Shown: positions 1-8,420 of the stretch, one piece after another | Numbering within the stretch: position 1 is the first letter of the stretch | Layout of the letters: each line of letters begins with the position of its first letter | Assembly: GCA_937974195.1 (NCBI GenBank) | Contig: CALJIC010000228.1 | Span: 1 to 64,000, forward strand | DNA length: 64,000 nucleotides | Direction: 5' to 3' | Origin: an uncultured Roseiflexaceae bacterium | Lineage (GTDB): Bacteria; Chloroflexota; Chloroflexia; Chloroflexales; Roseiflexaceae | Made by a program: the position numbers and the translations under genes | Notes under the pieces: model-generated | The model's database searches: none | The model's input: only the letters and a program-made list of their open reading frames with translations | What the model was told of the DNA's origin: nothing

Positions 1-90
1 GCCGGGAGGTTCGGAGGGCTGTAGGCCCTCCGAGATCCTCTTTTCTCCCGCCGCTCTGCGGCGGGAAGGGGGGTGGGGGCGAATCCTCCC
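1..90 (+). repeat. Dispersed two-hairpin element, copy 1
   Basis: A GGAGGGC/GCCCTCC hairpin (about 14-34) is followed by a T-rich stretch (about 40-46) and a second hairpin built on CCGCCGCTCTGCGGCGG (about 49-65). The same order, with closely similar sequence, recurs at 31037-31124 on this strand and at 50838-50920 and 53361-53445 on the other. The remaining 90-279 carries no credible gene; a 17-bp word at 161-177 recurs exactly at 38601-38617. Confidence 0.7.
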
Positions 91-279
91 CACTCCCTCT
101 AACAGATGTGAGGCGGGGGCGCCGCCCTCCATACCTCCCCGCGCTTACATGGGCGACCTGCAGGGCGACCGCGTAAGCCCTGTCGGAGAGTTGTCTTGGG
201 GCGGCCTGCGGGCGCCGGTGTACGAGGCTGCATGGTAGGCGGAATCTGGACTGAATTGACACGATTTTATGTCGCTGTC

Positions 280-308
280 TTGAAATGTGATTCGTCGTGG
301 TGTATAAT
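280..308 (+). promoter_or_regulatory. dcw operon promoter (sigma-70/A type)
   Basis: TTGAAA at 280-285 and TATAAT at 303-308 are separated by exactly 17 bp. This puts the transcription start near 315, directly ahead of the GTGGGG repeats and about 130 nt before mraZ. It is the best consensus promoter in the cluster and probably drives the whole run to ftsZ. Confidence 0.75.
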
Positions 309-318
309 CCGGTAACTC

Positions 319-344
319 GTGGGGAAAAGTGGGGTAAAGTGGGG
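319..344 (+). promoter_or_regulatory. MraZ operator (three GTGGGG boxes)
   Basis: GTGGGG occurs at 319-324, 329-334 and 339-344 with an exact 10-bp period; a further copy lies at 381-386. E. coli MraZ binds TGGG-type direct repeats spaced by one helical turn near the mra promoter, so this array just downstream of the -10 box is the expected autoregulatory site. The function is inferred from that similarity. Confidence 0.75.
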
Positions 345-442
345 AATAACTGCAAACAAGTGTTCTAAAAGCGCTCATTTGTGGGGCCGCGCGGAAGAAG
401 CAGGTGGAGCCGGGCGGCCAGGTGTGAAGCGGGGCGGCGCAC

Positions 443-874
443 GTGTTTCTGGGCGAGTACGAGCACACAGTCGATGAGAAGGGGCGTCTCGCCATCCCAT
501 CGCGGTTTCGCGACGAGCTTGGGGAGGGCGTGATCATCACGCGCGGCTTCGACAAGTGCTTGTACGGCTTCCCGCGCCCCTTCTGGGAGACCCTGGCGCA
601 GCAGGTCACGAGCGTCGGGCTGGCGCAGGCGGATGCGCGCAACGTCCAGCGCCTGCTGTTCTCCGGGGCGGCCGACCTGGTGTTCGACCGGCAGGGGCGG
701 GTGCTCATCCCGCAGAACCTGCGCGAGTACGCCGGGATCGGGGAGCAGGTGGTGATCGCCGGGCTCAACCGCTACTTCGAGATCTGGTCGCCGGAGCGCT
801 GGAAGGAGCAGCTCGAGGCGATGGAGTCGAACGCCAGCATGTTCGCGCTGCAGCTCTCGGCGCTGAACGTGTAG
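443..874 (+). CDS. mraZ: Transcriptional regulator MraZ
   Basis: MraZ is a DNA-binding protein of the AbrB/SpoVT superfamily that represses the division and cell-wall operon. At 143 residues it has the family length. Two swapped-hairpin repeats are visible, each with the D-x3-R signature: D11-R15 followed by LAIPSRFR, and D82-R86 followed by VLIPQNLRE. The start is GTG with the family N-terminus MFLGEYEH; there is no strong Shine-Dalgarno. It is the first gene of the dcw cluster and sits downstream of a triple GTGGGG array that is its likely target. rsmH follows after 39 bp, as in most bacteria. Confidence 0.95.
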   Translation: MFLGEYEHTVDEKGRLAIPSRFRDELGEGVIITRGFDKCLYGFPRPFWETLAQQVTSVGLAQADARNVQRLLFSGAADLVFDRQGRVLIPQNLREYAGIGEQVVIAGLNRYFEIWSPERWKEQLEAMESNASMFALQLSALNV

Positions 875-913
875 CGGCCGAAGATTGCGGCGGCGGCGCC
901 GGTGTGAGGCGCG

Positions 914-1849
914 ATGAGTGATGATCGACAGCCGGAGAGCCTGCAGTCTTCACGCTTCGATCTGGAGTTCCGCCACACCCCGGTGCTGCTGGCCGAGGTG
1001 CTGGAGCAGCTGGCGCCGCGGCCGGGCGGGCGCTACATCGACGGGACGCTGGGCGGCGGCGGGCACGCGGCAGCGATCCTCGAGGCCAGCGGGCCGGACG
1101 GGCGGCTGCTGGGGCTCGATGTGGACCCGGCGGCGCTGGCGGCGGCGGGGGCGCGGCTGGCGCCCTTCGGCGAGCGGGCGACACTGGCGCGCGGCAACTT
1201 CCGCGACCTGGCGGCGCTGGCGCGCGAGCACGGCTTCGACCCGGCCGACGGGGTGCTGCTGGACCTGGGGGTCTCGTCCTACCAGCTCGACACGCCGGAG
1301 CGCGGCTTCTCGTTCCAGAGCGACGCGCCGCTGGACATGCGGCTCGACCCGCAGGGCGAGGTGACGGCGGCCGACCTGGTGAACGAGCTGCCGGAGGGGG
1401 AGCTGGCCGATCTGATCTACCGCTTCGGCGAGGAGCGCGGGTCGCGGCGGATCGCGCGGCTGGTGGCCGAGGCGCGGCGCAAACGGCGGATCGAGACGAC
1501 GGCTGAGCTGGCGGCGATCGTGGCGCGGGCGCTCGGCGGGCGGCACGGCAAGATCCACCCGGCGACGCGCACCTTCCAGGCGCTGCGGATCGCGGTGAAC
1601 CGGGAGCTGGAGAGCCTGGAGCTGGCGCTGCCGCAGGCGGTGGAGCTCCTGGCGCCGGGCGGGCGGGTGGCGGTGATCTCCTTCCACTCGCTGGAGGATC
1701 GGATCGTCAAGCTGTTCTTCCGCGCCGAGGCGCAGGCCGGGCGGCTGCGGATCCTGACCAAGAAGCCGCTGGAGGCGTCCGACGCCGAGGCCCGCGCCAA
1801 CCCACGCAGCAGGAGCGCGAAGCTACGGGCGGCGGAGCGAGCATCCTAG
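914..1849 (+). CDS. rsmH: 16S rRNA (cytosine1402-N4)-methyltransferase RsmH
   Basis: This SAM-dependent enzyme methylates N4 of C1402 in the 16S rRNA P-site region. The protein is 311 residues, the family length. H21-TPVLL is the family N-terminal signature and the SAM loop D43-GTLGGGGH follows. Further family motifs are LLDLGVSSYQLD, ERGFSF and the C-terminal VISFHSLEDRIVK. It is conserved next to mraZ across bacteria. The ATG at 914 is chosen because it precedes the conserved HTPVLL block by about 20 residues; the ribosome binding site is weak. Confidence 0.96.
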   Translation: MSDDRQPESLQSSRFDLEFRHTPVLLAEVLEQLAPRPGGRYIDGTLGGGGHAAAILEASGPDGRLLGLDVDPAALAAAGARLAPFGERATLARGNFRDLAALAREHGFDPADGVLLDLGVSSYQLDTPERGFSFQSDAPLDMRLDPQGEVTAADLVNELPEGELADLIYRFGEERGSRRIARLVAEARRKRRIETTAELAAIVARALGGRHGKIHPATRTFQALRIAVNRELESLELALPQAVELLAPGGRVAVISFHSLEDRIVKLFFRAEAQAGRLRILTKKPLEASDAEARANPRSRSAKLRAAERAS

Positions 1850-1887
1850 CACGAGCAACGCACAACGTTCGAGAGGAGAGGTCATAG

Positions 1888-2298
1888 ATGGCGATCACCC
1901 TCAAACCTCTGTATCCGCTCAAGCAGGCCAAGGAGCGGCGCCTCGAGCTCGGGCGCTACCTGAAGCTCGACGGCGGGCGCTACCTGATCGCCGCGGCGCT
2001 GCTGCTCTCGCTCATGAGCCTGGTGTCGCTCGGGCAGACCGGGCGGCTGGCCACGCAGGGCTACCACCTCTCGCAGCTCCAGCAGCGCAAGGTGGTGCTG
2101 CTCCGCGAGCGCAGCCAGCTGGAGCACCGGCTCTCGCGCGCCCAGTCGCTCATCCAGATCGAGCGGCGCGCGACGGAGCTCGGGCTGCGGCCGATGACGC
2201 CCGAGCAGGCGCGCTACATCACGCTGACGCCGCAGGACCTGCCGGCGGAGGACGAAGAGGCCACGCTGGACGACGCCCGTGAAGTCATGACCCCCTGA
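1888..2298 (+). CDS. FtsL/DivIC-like septum formation protein
   Basis: A 136-residue bitopic membrane protein: a short basic N-terminus, one membrane segment (about residues 32-50, YLIAAALLLSLMSLVSLG), then a heptad-rich coiled coil (about 55-95) and an acidic tail. Size, topology and position between rsmH and the class B PBP match FtsL, which links FtsQ-type proteins to the septal synthase. FtsL sequences diverge fast, so this assignment leans on context. A good ribosome binding site (GAGAGGAG) lies 8-15 nt before the ATG. The gene starts 38 bp after rsmH and ends 31 bp before the PBP gene. Confidence 0.75.
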   Translation: MAITLKPLYPLKQAKERRLELGRYLKLDGGRYLIAAALLLSLMSLVSLGQTGRLATQGYHLSQLQQRKVVLLRERSQLEHRLSRAQSLIQIERRATELGLRPMTPEQARYITLTPQDLPAEDEEATLDDAREVMTP

Positions 2299-2329
2299 CC
2301 TGTCGCCTGTGGAGCCGGGGCCGTAGCCT

Positions 2330-4174
2330 ATGGCAGTACGAAGCGCACAACCTGGCCGGACCACCGTGCGGCGCGCCGCATCCAGCCGCCCGGTGACGAT
2401 CAGCCGCTGGCGGATCAGCGCGATCCTGCTGATCACCGTGCTGATCACCAGCCGCGTCGCGGTGCGGCTGGGCGAGCTGCAGGTGGCCCAGAGCGCGCGC
2501 CTCTCCGCGATGGCGCGCAGCGAGATCGACCGCACCAAGACGATCGAGCCGCGCCGGGGCGTCATCCGCGACCGGATGGGCAACGTGCTGGCGCTCGACG
2601 TGGACCGCGAGAGCCTGTACGTCGAGCCGCCGCGCATCGACCGGGACCAGGCGCCGAAGCTGGCGACGGTGCTCTCGGGCCTGCTGGGCATGCCGGCGAC
2701 CGACATCCAGGAGCGCATGCTCTCGGACAGGCTGTGGGTGCCGATCAAGCGCTGGATCGAGCCCGAGATCGCCGAGCGGATCGGCGCGCTGATCGAGGAG
2801 GACCCGCAGGCCTGGGCCGGGCTGCACTTCGTCTACGAGCCGCGGCGGGTCTACCCGCAGGGCAGCTTCGCGGCGCACGCGATCGGCGCGACCAACCTCG
2901 AGCGCGTTGGGATCAGCGGGGTCGAGGGGTACTACAACAGCATCCTGGCCGGGCACACCGGCACGATCACCGCCGAGGTGGACGCCCAGCAGAACCCGAT
3001 CTGGATCGCGCCGACCGAAGAGCGGCCGGCGAGCGACGGCGCCGACCTCGAGCTGACGATCGACCCGCTGGTGCAGCACGTGATCGAGGCCGAGCTGAAG
3101 AAGGCGGTGGACGAGCACAACGCCGACGGCGGCACCGTGGTGGTGATGGACCCGCAGACCGGCGCGATCCGCGGCATGGCCAGCTACCCGACCTTCGACC
3201 CGAACCGCTACAACGAGTACGCCCCGGAGACCTACAACCTCAACCCGGCGATCGGCCGGCTGTACGAGCCGGGGTCGACCTTCAAGATCCTGACGGTGGC
3301 GGCCGGGCTGCAGGCGCGCGCCTTCACCGCCGACACGCTGGTGAATGACGTCGGCGTGATCAACCGCGAGGGCTGGAACATCGGCAACTGGAACCGCGCC
3401 GGCAACGGGATGATCAACGCCGAGCAGGTGCTGTACTACTCGAGCAACGTCGGGGCGCTGCTGCTCAACGAGATGACCGGCGCGGACTCCTACTACGCCA
3501 CGCTCAAGGCGTTCGGCTTCGGGCAGGCCACCGGCGTGGACATGGCCGGCGAGGCCGATGGCCTGGTGATCTGGCCCGATAACCCGAGCTGGAGCTCGGT
3601 GACGATGGACAACAACGCCTTCGGGCAGAGCATCGCGGTGACGCCGCTCCAGCTGGTGCGCATGGTCGCGGCGATCGGGAACGACGGCAAGGTGATGCGG
3701 CCGTACATCGTGCAGAAGCGCTGCCGCGGCGATGACTGCGTGATCACCCAGCCGAAGGTGGTCGGCCAGCCGATCGAGCCGGGCGTGGCCTGGACGGTGC
3801 GGCGGATGCTGGTGCACTCGGCGAACCACTACGCGCCGGTGGTGTGGGGGCCGATCACCGGCGACTACAGCGACACCTGGCTGGTGCCGGGGTACGAGGT
3901 GGGCGCCAAGACCGGCACCTCGTCCATCCCCGATGGCCACGGCGGCTGGGCGGACGGCACGATCGGCTCGGTGGTGGGGCTGGCGCCGGTGGAGAACGCC
4001 CGCTACGCGATCCTGGTGAAGATCGACCGGCCGCGCGATGACATCTGGGGCGTGAGCACGGCGATCCCGGTGTTCCAGGCGATCGCCGAGCAGCTGCTGC
4101 GCTACGAGCGCATCCAGCCCAACCCGGCCTATGTGGGCTACGGCCAGACGCCGGGCGGCTCGGCGCGCCCGTAG
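2330..4174 (+). CDS. ftsI: Class B penicillin-binding protein (FtsI/PBP2-type transpeptidase)
   Basis: This D,D-transpeptidase cross-links septal peptidoglycan. The 614-residue protein has an N-terminal membrane anchor (about 25-45), a PBP dimer domain (about 55-225) and a transpeptidase domain with the three active-site motifs: S316-TFK (nucleophile Ser316), S371-S-N373 and K527-TG-T. No PASTA domain follows, since the protein ends about 80 residues after the KTG box. Its place between the FtsL-like gene and murF, in front of the FtsW gene, supports a division role rather than elongation. A strong terminator lies right after the stop. Confidence 0.93.
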   Translation: MAVRSAQPGRTTVRRAASSRPVTISRWRISAILLITVLITSRVAVRLGELQVAQSARLSAMARSEIDRTKTIEPRRGVIRDRMGNVLALDVDRESLYVEPPRIDRDQAPKLATVLSGLLGMPATDIQERMLSDRLWVPIKRWIEPEIAERIGALIEEDPQAWAGLHFVYEPRRVYPQGSFAAHAIGATNLERVGISGVEGYYNSILAGHTGTITAEVDAQQNPIWIAPTEERPASDGADLELTIDPLVQHVIEAELKKAVDEHNADGGTVVVMDPQTGAIRGMASYPTFDPNRYNEYAPETYNLNPAIGRLYEPGSTFKILTVAAGLQARAFTADTLVNDVGVINREGWNIGNWNRAGNGMINAEQVLYYSSNVGALLLNEMTGADSYYATLKAFGFGQATGVDMAGEADGLVIWPDNPSWSSVTMDNNAFGQSIAVTPLQLVRMVAAIGNDGKVMRPYIVQKRCRGDDCVITQPKVVGQPIEPGVAWTVRRMLVHSANHYAPVVWGPITGDYSDTWLVPGYEVGAKTGTSSIPDGHGGWADGTIGSVVGLAPVENARYAILVKIDRPRDDIWGVSTAIPVFQAIAEQLLRYERIQPNPAYVGYGQTPGGSARP

Positions 4175-4177
4175 AGA

Positions 4178-4201
4178 CGCGCCCCGACGGGCGCGGGTTT
4201 T
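4178..4201 (+). terminator. Intrinsic terminator after ftsI
   Basis: A 7-bp perfect stem CGCGCCC/GGGCGCG (4178-4184 with 4189-4195) with a 4-nt loop is followed by GGTTTT at 4196-4201. It begins 4 nt after the ftsI stop. It probably attenuates readthrough into murF; a TACAAT box at 4210-4215 could be the -10 of an internal promoter, but I see no matching -35. Confidence 0.7.
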
Positions 4202-4251
4202 ACATATGTTACAATGCCGCCGCATTCCAGGAGTGTCTGAGCACCCGGGAG

Positions 4252-5709
4252 ATGGCGGTGTTGGATATCGAAGATGTGTTGCTTGGGACGCAGACGGGCG
4301 AGCGGTACCAGCCGGTCGTTCCGCCTGAGCTCCAGCAGGTGACCTTCCCCGAGACCGTGATCGACTCGCGGCTGGTCACCCCCGGATGCCTGTTCGTCGC
4401 CCTGCGCGGCGAGCGGGTGGACGGGCACGACTTCGTGGCCGACGCGGTTGCGCGCGGCGCCCGCGGGGCGCTGGTGCGGCGCGATCGGCTCGCGGCCCTC
4501 ACGCTCAACCGGCCCTTCGCGGTGGTGGACACCGCGAGCGGGGCAGGGCTGGCGGAGGCGGGCCCCGAGGACGTGCTGCTCTTCGCCGTTGACGAGCCGC
4601 TGCATGCGCTGCACCGTCTCGCAGCGTACCATCGCAGCAAGTTCACGCCGACGGTGATCGGGATCACCGGGAGCGTCGGCAAGACCTCCACGAAAGAGGT
4701 CACGGCGGCGGTGCTGCAGCGCGGCTTCCGCACCTTAAAAAATCCAAGATCGTACAACAGCGAGAACACCCTGCCCATCGTCCTGCTCGGGCTCACCGCC
4801 GACCACGACGTGGCGGTGTTGGAGATGGGCATGTACGGGCCGGGCGAGATCGCGCTGCTCTGCAGCCTCGCCCGGCCACAGATCGGCATAGTCACGAACG
4901 TCGGCCCGTCGCACCTGGAGCGCATGGGCAGCATCGAGGCCATCCAGCGCGCGAAGAGCGAGCTGGTGCAGGCGCTCCCGCCCGACGGCTACGCCATCCT
5001 GAACTACGACGACCCGCTGGTGCGGGCGATGGCCGAGGTCACCCCCGCGCGGCCGTTCTTCTACGGCCTCGACCCGGCCGCCAACCTGTGGGCGGATGGG
5101 ATCGAGAGCCGCGGGCTGCAGGGCATCAGCTTCTGGGCCCACTACGGCGACGAGGCGGTCCAGCTCAACCTGCCTCTGATCGGCAGGCACAGCGTCCACA
5201 CCGCGCTGGCGGCCATCTCGGCCGGGCTGCTGCTCGGCCTCGGGTGGGACGCGATCGTCGCCGGGCTGCGCGACGAGAGCGCCCAGCTGCGGCTCCTGGC
5301 GGTGCCGGGCTACAACGGCTCGCAGCTGATCGATGACACCTACAACGCTTCGCCGGCCTCATCGCTGGCGGCGCTCAACCTGCTGGCCGAACTGGACGGG
5401 CGACGGGTGGTGGTGTTCGGCGACATGCTCGAGCTCGGCAGCGTCGAGGAGGAGGCGCACCGGCTGGTGGGCGCGCGGGTGGCCGAGGTGGCCCAGCGGC
5501 TCGTGACCGTCGGGCGGCGCGCGCGCTGGGTGGCCGAGGAGGCGGAGGCGAGCGGCATGGCCGGCGAGCACATCCACCAGGTGATGAGCAACGCCGAGGC
5601 GGTCGCGGTGCTGCGTGAGTTCATCCAGCCCGGCGACTTCGTGCTGATCAAAGGCTCGCGCGGGATGTACATGGAGGAGATCGTCGTCGCGCTGCAGCGG
5701 CAGCCCTAG
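4252..5709 (+). CDS. murF: UDP-N-acetylmuramoyl-tripeptide--D-alanyl-D-alanine ligase MurF
   Basis: MurF is the cytoplasmic ATP-dependent ligase that adds D-Ala-D-Ala to the UDP-MurNAc tripeptide, the last soluble step before MraY. The protein has 485 residues. The N-terminal domain carries TVIDSR-x5-G-x-LFVAL, and the central Mur-ligase P-loop GSVGKTSTK has K144-T145. Later motifs are NVGPSHLERMGS and YNASPAS with H-containing blocks typical of the ligase fold. The ATG at 4252 follows GGGAG closely. It lies after a terminator, so it may have some independent transcription, and precedes mraY by 96 bp. Confidence 0.95.
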   Translation: MAVLDIEDVLLGTQTGERYQPVVPPELQQVTFPETVIDSRLVTPGCLFVALRGERVDGHDFVADAVARGARGALVRRDRLAALTLNRPFAVVDTASGAGLAEAGPEDVLLFAVDEPLHALHRLAAYHRSKFTPTVIGITGSVGKTSTKEVTAAVLQRGFRTLKNPRSYNSENTLPIVLLGLTADHDVAVLEMGMYGPGEIALLCSLARPQIGIVTNVGPSHLERMGSIEAIQRAKSELVQALPPDGYAILNYDDPLVRAMAEVTPARPFFYGLDPAANLWADGIESRGLQGISFWAHYGDEAVQLNLPLIGRHSVHTALAAISAGLLLGLGWDAIVAGLRDESAQLRLLAVPGYNGSQLIDDTYNASPASSLAALNLLAELDGRRVVVFGDMLELGSVEEEAHRLVGARVAEVAQRLVTVGRRARWVAEEAEASGMAGEHIHQVMSNAEAVAVLREFIQPGDFVLIKGSRGMYMEEIVVALQRQP

Positions 5710-5805
5710 CATGTTGCGCCCGGGAGGCGCGGAGCCCGCGACATCTCCCACAGGGACGCTTCAGCATCGTAGCTTCGTACTGAGACTGGTGAGGAGAAGA
5801 GAGCC

Positions 5806-6897
5806 GTGCAAGAGGCATTGCGCGCGGTCCTGGTCCAAGATATGGCCCGAGCCCTGCTGCTGGCGGCCGCGGCGTTTGTGCTCACGCTGGCGACCGGCGG
5901 CTTCTGGGTGCGCTTTCTGCGCGACCACAAGATCGGCAAGCAGATCCGCGTGGAGGGACCGCAGAGCCACATGGTCAAGACCGGCACGCCGACCATGGGC
6001 GGGATCATCATCCTGATCCCGGTCGTCGTGCTGACCGTGGCCTTCAACCTTGTCAGTCGCTGGTCGATCCTGCTGCCGCTGGCGGTGCTGATCGCCTTCG
6101 CCGTTCTCGGCGCGGTCGACGACTACCTGTCGATCGTCGGCTCGCGCTCGAAGACGCACGGGTTCACGGCCCGCACCAAGATGGCGCTGATGCTGCTGGT
6201 GGCCTTCGGCGCCGCGCTGGTGCTGTACCTGCCGCCGCCCTTCGGGCTGGACAACGAGGGCATCGTGCGCATCCCGTTCCTGGGCCAGGTGAACATCGGG
6301 CTGTGGTTCATCCCGTTCGCGATGTTCATCATCGTGGCCACCAGCAACGCGGTGAACCTCACGGACGGGCTGGACAGCCTGGCGGGCTGGAACCTGACGA
6401 TCGCCTTCGCCGCCTACGGCGTGATCACCTTCCTGAACGGCGAGTTTATCAATTTGATGACGTTCTGCTTCACGCTGGTCGGGGCGTGCGCGGCCTTCCT
6501 GTGGTATAACGCCCATCCGGCCCAGGTGATCATGGGTGACCTCGGCTCGCTGGCGCTGGGCGGCACCCTGGCGGTGATCGCGCTGCAGAGCCAGCAGTGG
6601 CTGCTGCTGCCGGTGGTGGGCGCCGTGTTCGTCGCCGAGGCGCTCTCGGTCATGATCCAGACCACCTACTTCAAGTGGACGAAGCGGCGCTTCGGCCAGG
6701 GGCGGCGGGTGTTCAAGATGGCGCCGCTGCACCACCACTTCGAGCTGCTGGGCTGGAGCGAGACGCAGGTGATGCAGCGCTTCGTGCTGGTGGGCATGGT
6801 CGCCGCGCTGATCGGCATCTCGCTGGCGCTCACGCTGAACGGCTCGCGCACGGTCGAGGTGCCGCCGGCGGTGGTTCAGGAAGCTGAGGGCCGCTGA
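5806..6897 (+). CDS. mraY: Phospho-N-acetylmuramoyl-pentapeptide transferase MraY
   Basis: This integral membrane enzyme transfers phospho-MurNAc-pentapeptide to undecaprenyl phosphate, making lipid I. It has 363 residues with about ten membrane segments. The conserved acidic residues are D105-D106 (VDDYLSI), D187 (NLTDGLDSLAG) and D245 (VIMGDLGSLALG), and the MraY-specific histidine patch PLHHHFELLGW follows. The GTG start at 5806 has GAGGAGAAG upstream; the next in-frame Met is 12 residues later. Its substrate comes from MurF upstream and its product goes to MurG. Confidence 0.95.
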   Translation: MQEALRAVLVQDMARALLLAAAAFVLTLATGGFWVRFLRDHKIGKQIRVEGPQSHMVKTGTPTMGGIIILIPVVVLTVAFNLVSRWSILLPLAVLIAFAVLGAVDDYLSIVGSRSKTHGFTARTKMALMLLVAFGAALVLYLPPPFGLDNEGIVRIPFLGQVNIGLWFIPFAMFIIVATSNAVNLTDGLDSLAGWNLTIAFAAYGVITFLNGEFINLMTFCFTLVGACAAFLWYNAHPAQVIMGDLGSLALGGTLAVIALQSQQWLLLPVVGAVFVAEALSVMIQTTYFKWTKRRFGQGRRVFKMAPLHHHFELLGWSETQVMQRFVLVGMVAALIGISLALTLNGSRTVEVPPAVVQEAEGR

Positions 6898-7002
6898 CGA
6901 GCCGCCAGCTCACAGTAGCCAGGAGCCAGCCCGGAAGCCGGGCGCCACAGCGCGAGCCGACCGGCGTTCGAATCTCCGCACGCTGCTGACTACTGACGAT
7001 CG

Positions 7003-8418
7003 ATGATGCAGCTCACAGGTAAGCGCGCCCTGGTGATGGGGCTCGGCGTCCACGGCGGCGGCCTGGGGGTGGCGCGGTTCCTGGCTGAGCGCGGCGCCGA
7101 CGTCACCGTCACCGACTTACGGAGCCCCGACGCGCTCCGCTCCTCCCTCGATGCGCTGGCGGGCCTCCCCATCCGCTACGTCCTCGGCGAGCACCGCGAG
7201 GAGGATTTCCGCACCGCGGACCTGGTCGTCCGCAACCCGGCGGTCCCCGCGTCCTCACGCTTTCTCCAGATCGCCCGCGAAGCAGGCGCGGCGATCGAGA
7301 TGGAGATGACGCTGTTCTTCCGCCTCTGCCCCGGCCCGATCCTCGGCGTGACCGGCACCAAGGGCAAGACGACGACGACGACGCTTTTGGGGGCGATGCT
7401 GCGCGAGCAGCGGCCGGATACGGTGGTAGCCGGCAACCTGCGCGTCTCGGCGCTGGAGCAGCTGCCGCGCATCGCGCCGGACACGCCGGTGGTGCTGGAG
7501 CTGTCCTCGTTCGTGCTCGAGGGGCTCGGCGAGGCCGGCCTCAGCCCGCCCTACGCCTGCATTACGAACCTGTCGGCGGACCACCTGGACCGCTACGGAT
7601 CGATGGAGGCCTACGCCGAGGCCAAGGAGCAGATCGTCCGCCACCAGCGCCCGGGGGACGTGGTGGTGCTGAACGCCGATGACCCGCTCCTGCGCGCGAT
7701 GGGCGCGCGGGCGCCCGGCCGGGTGGTGTGGTTCGGGGCCGACCGCGGGCCGGACGCAATCCAGCGGGCGCCGGTGGTGACCTACGGGCCGTCGGGGATT
7801 GTCTGGCGCGAGGGAGGGGCTGCGACGGTGATCTGCGCGCGGGAGGACATCCGGCTGCCGGGGGAGCACAACCTGGCGAACGTGGCGGCGGCGGCGGCCG
7901 CGGCGCGGGCGTTCGGCGTGGACGACGAGGCCATCCGCCGGGCCGTGCGCGGCTTCGGCGGCGTGGAGCACCGGCTGGAGCTGGTGCGCGAGCTGGATGG
8001 GGTGCGCTACATCAACGACACCGCCGCCACCGCGCCCGAGGCGGCGATCGCGGCGCTGCACAGCTTCGACGCGCCGGTGGTGCTGATCGCCGGGGGCGCC
8101 GACAAGAACCTGCCGTTCGAGGGCCTGGCGCGGGCGATCCTGGCGCGGGCCAAGGCCGTGGTGCTGCTGCAGGGCACGGCGACGCCGAAGCTGGTCGCGG
8201 CGCTCGAGGCGGCGCGCGAGAGCGCACCGCGCTCGGACGTGCGGGCGCGCGACGTGGCCGGGCCGTACGACGACTTCGCGCAGGCGATCCGCGCGGCTCA
8301 GGCGCTGGCCGAGCCGGGGGATGTCGTCCTGCTCTCACCGGGCTGCGCGAGCTTCGGCATGTTCCGCAACGAGTTCCACCGCGGCGAAGAGTTCCGGCGC
8401 CTGGTCAGCGAGCTGTAG
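7003..8418 (+). CDS. murD: UDP-N-acetylmuramoylalanine--D-glutamate ligase MurD
   Basis: MurD is the cytoplasmic ATP-dependent ligase that adds D-Glu to UDP-MurNAc-L-Ala. The protein has 471 residues: an N-terminal nucleotide-binding fold (LVMGLGVHGGGLGVARFL), the P-loop GTKGKTTTT with K122, the linker motif ITNLSADHLDRYGSM, and a C-terminal domain with HRLE, INDTAATAP and LLSPGCASFGMF. ATG ATG at 7003 and 7006 are both possible starts. The 105-bp gap before it holds nothing recognisable. It ends 2 bp before the rhomboid gene, so the two are co-transcribed. Confidence 0.95.
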   Translation: MMQLTGKRALVMGLGVHGGGLGVARFLAERGADVTVTDLRSPDALRSSLDALAGLPIRYVLGEHREEDFRTADLVVRNPAVPASSRFLQIAREAGAAIEMEMTLFFRLCPGPILGVTGTKGKTTTTTLLGAMLREQRPDTVVAGNLRVSALEQLPRIAPDTPVVLELSSFVLEGLGEAGLSPPYACITNLSADHLDRYGSMEAYAEAKEQIVRHQRPGDVVVLNADDPLLRAMGARAPGRVVWFGADRGPDAIQRAPVVTYGPSGIVWREGGAATVICAREDIRLPGEHNLANVAAAAAAARAFGVDDEAIRRAVRGFGGVEHRLELVRELDGVRYINDTAATAPEAAIAALHSFDAPVVLIAGGADKNLPFEGLARAILARAKAVVLLQGTATPKLVAALEAARESAPRSDVRARDVAGPYDDFAQAIRAAQALAEPGDVVLLSPGCASFGMFRNEFHRGEEFRRLVSEL

Positions 8419-8420
8419 CT

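Noticed and set aside
2285..4225. A 646-codon antisense frame over the PBP gene
   Set aside because: Shadow of ftsI; composition is low-complexity and no domain is seen.
6960..6985. GTTCGAATC, like a tRNA T-loop, before murD
   Set aside because: No matching acceptor stem, anticodon arm or CCA end can be folded around it.
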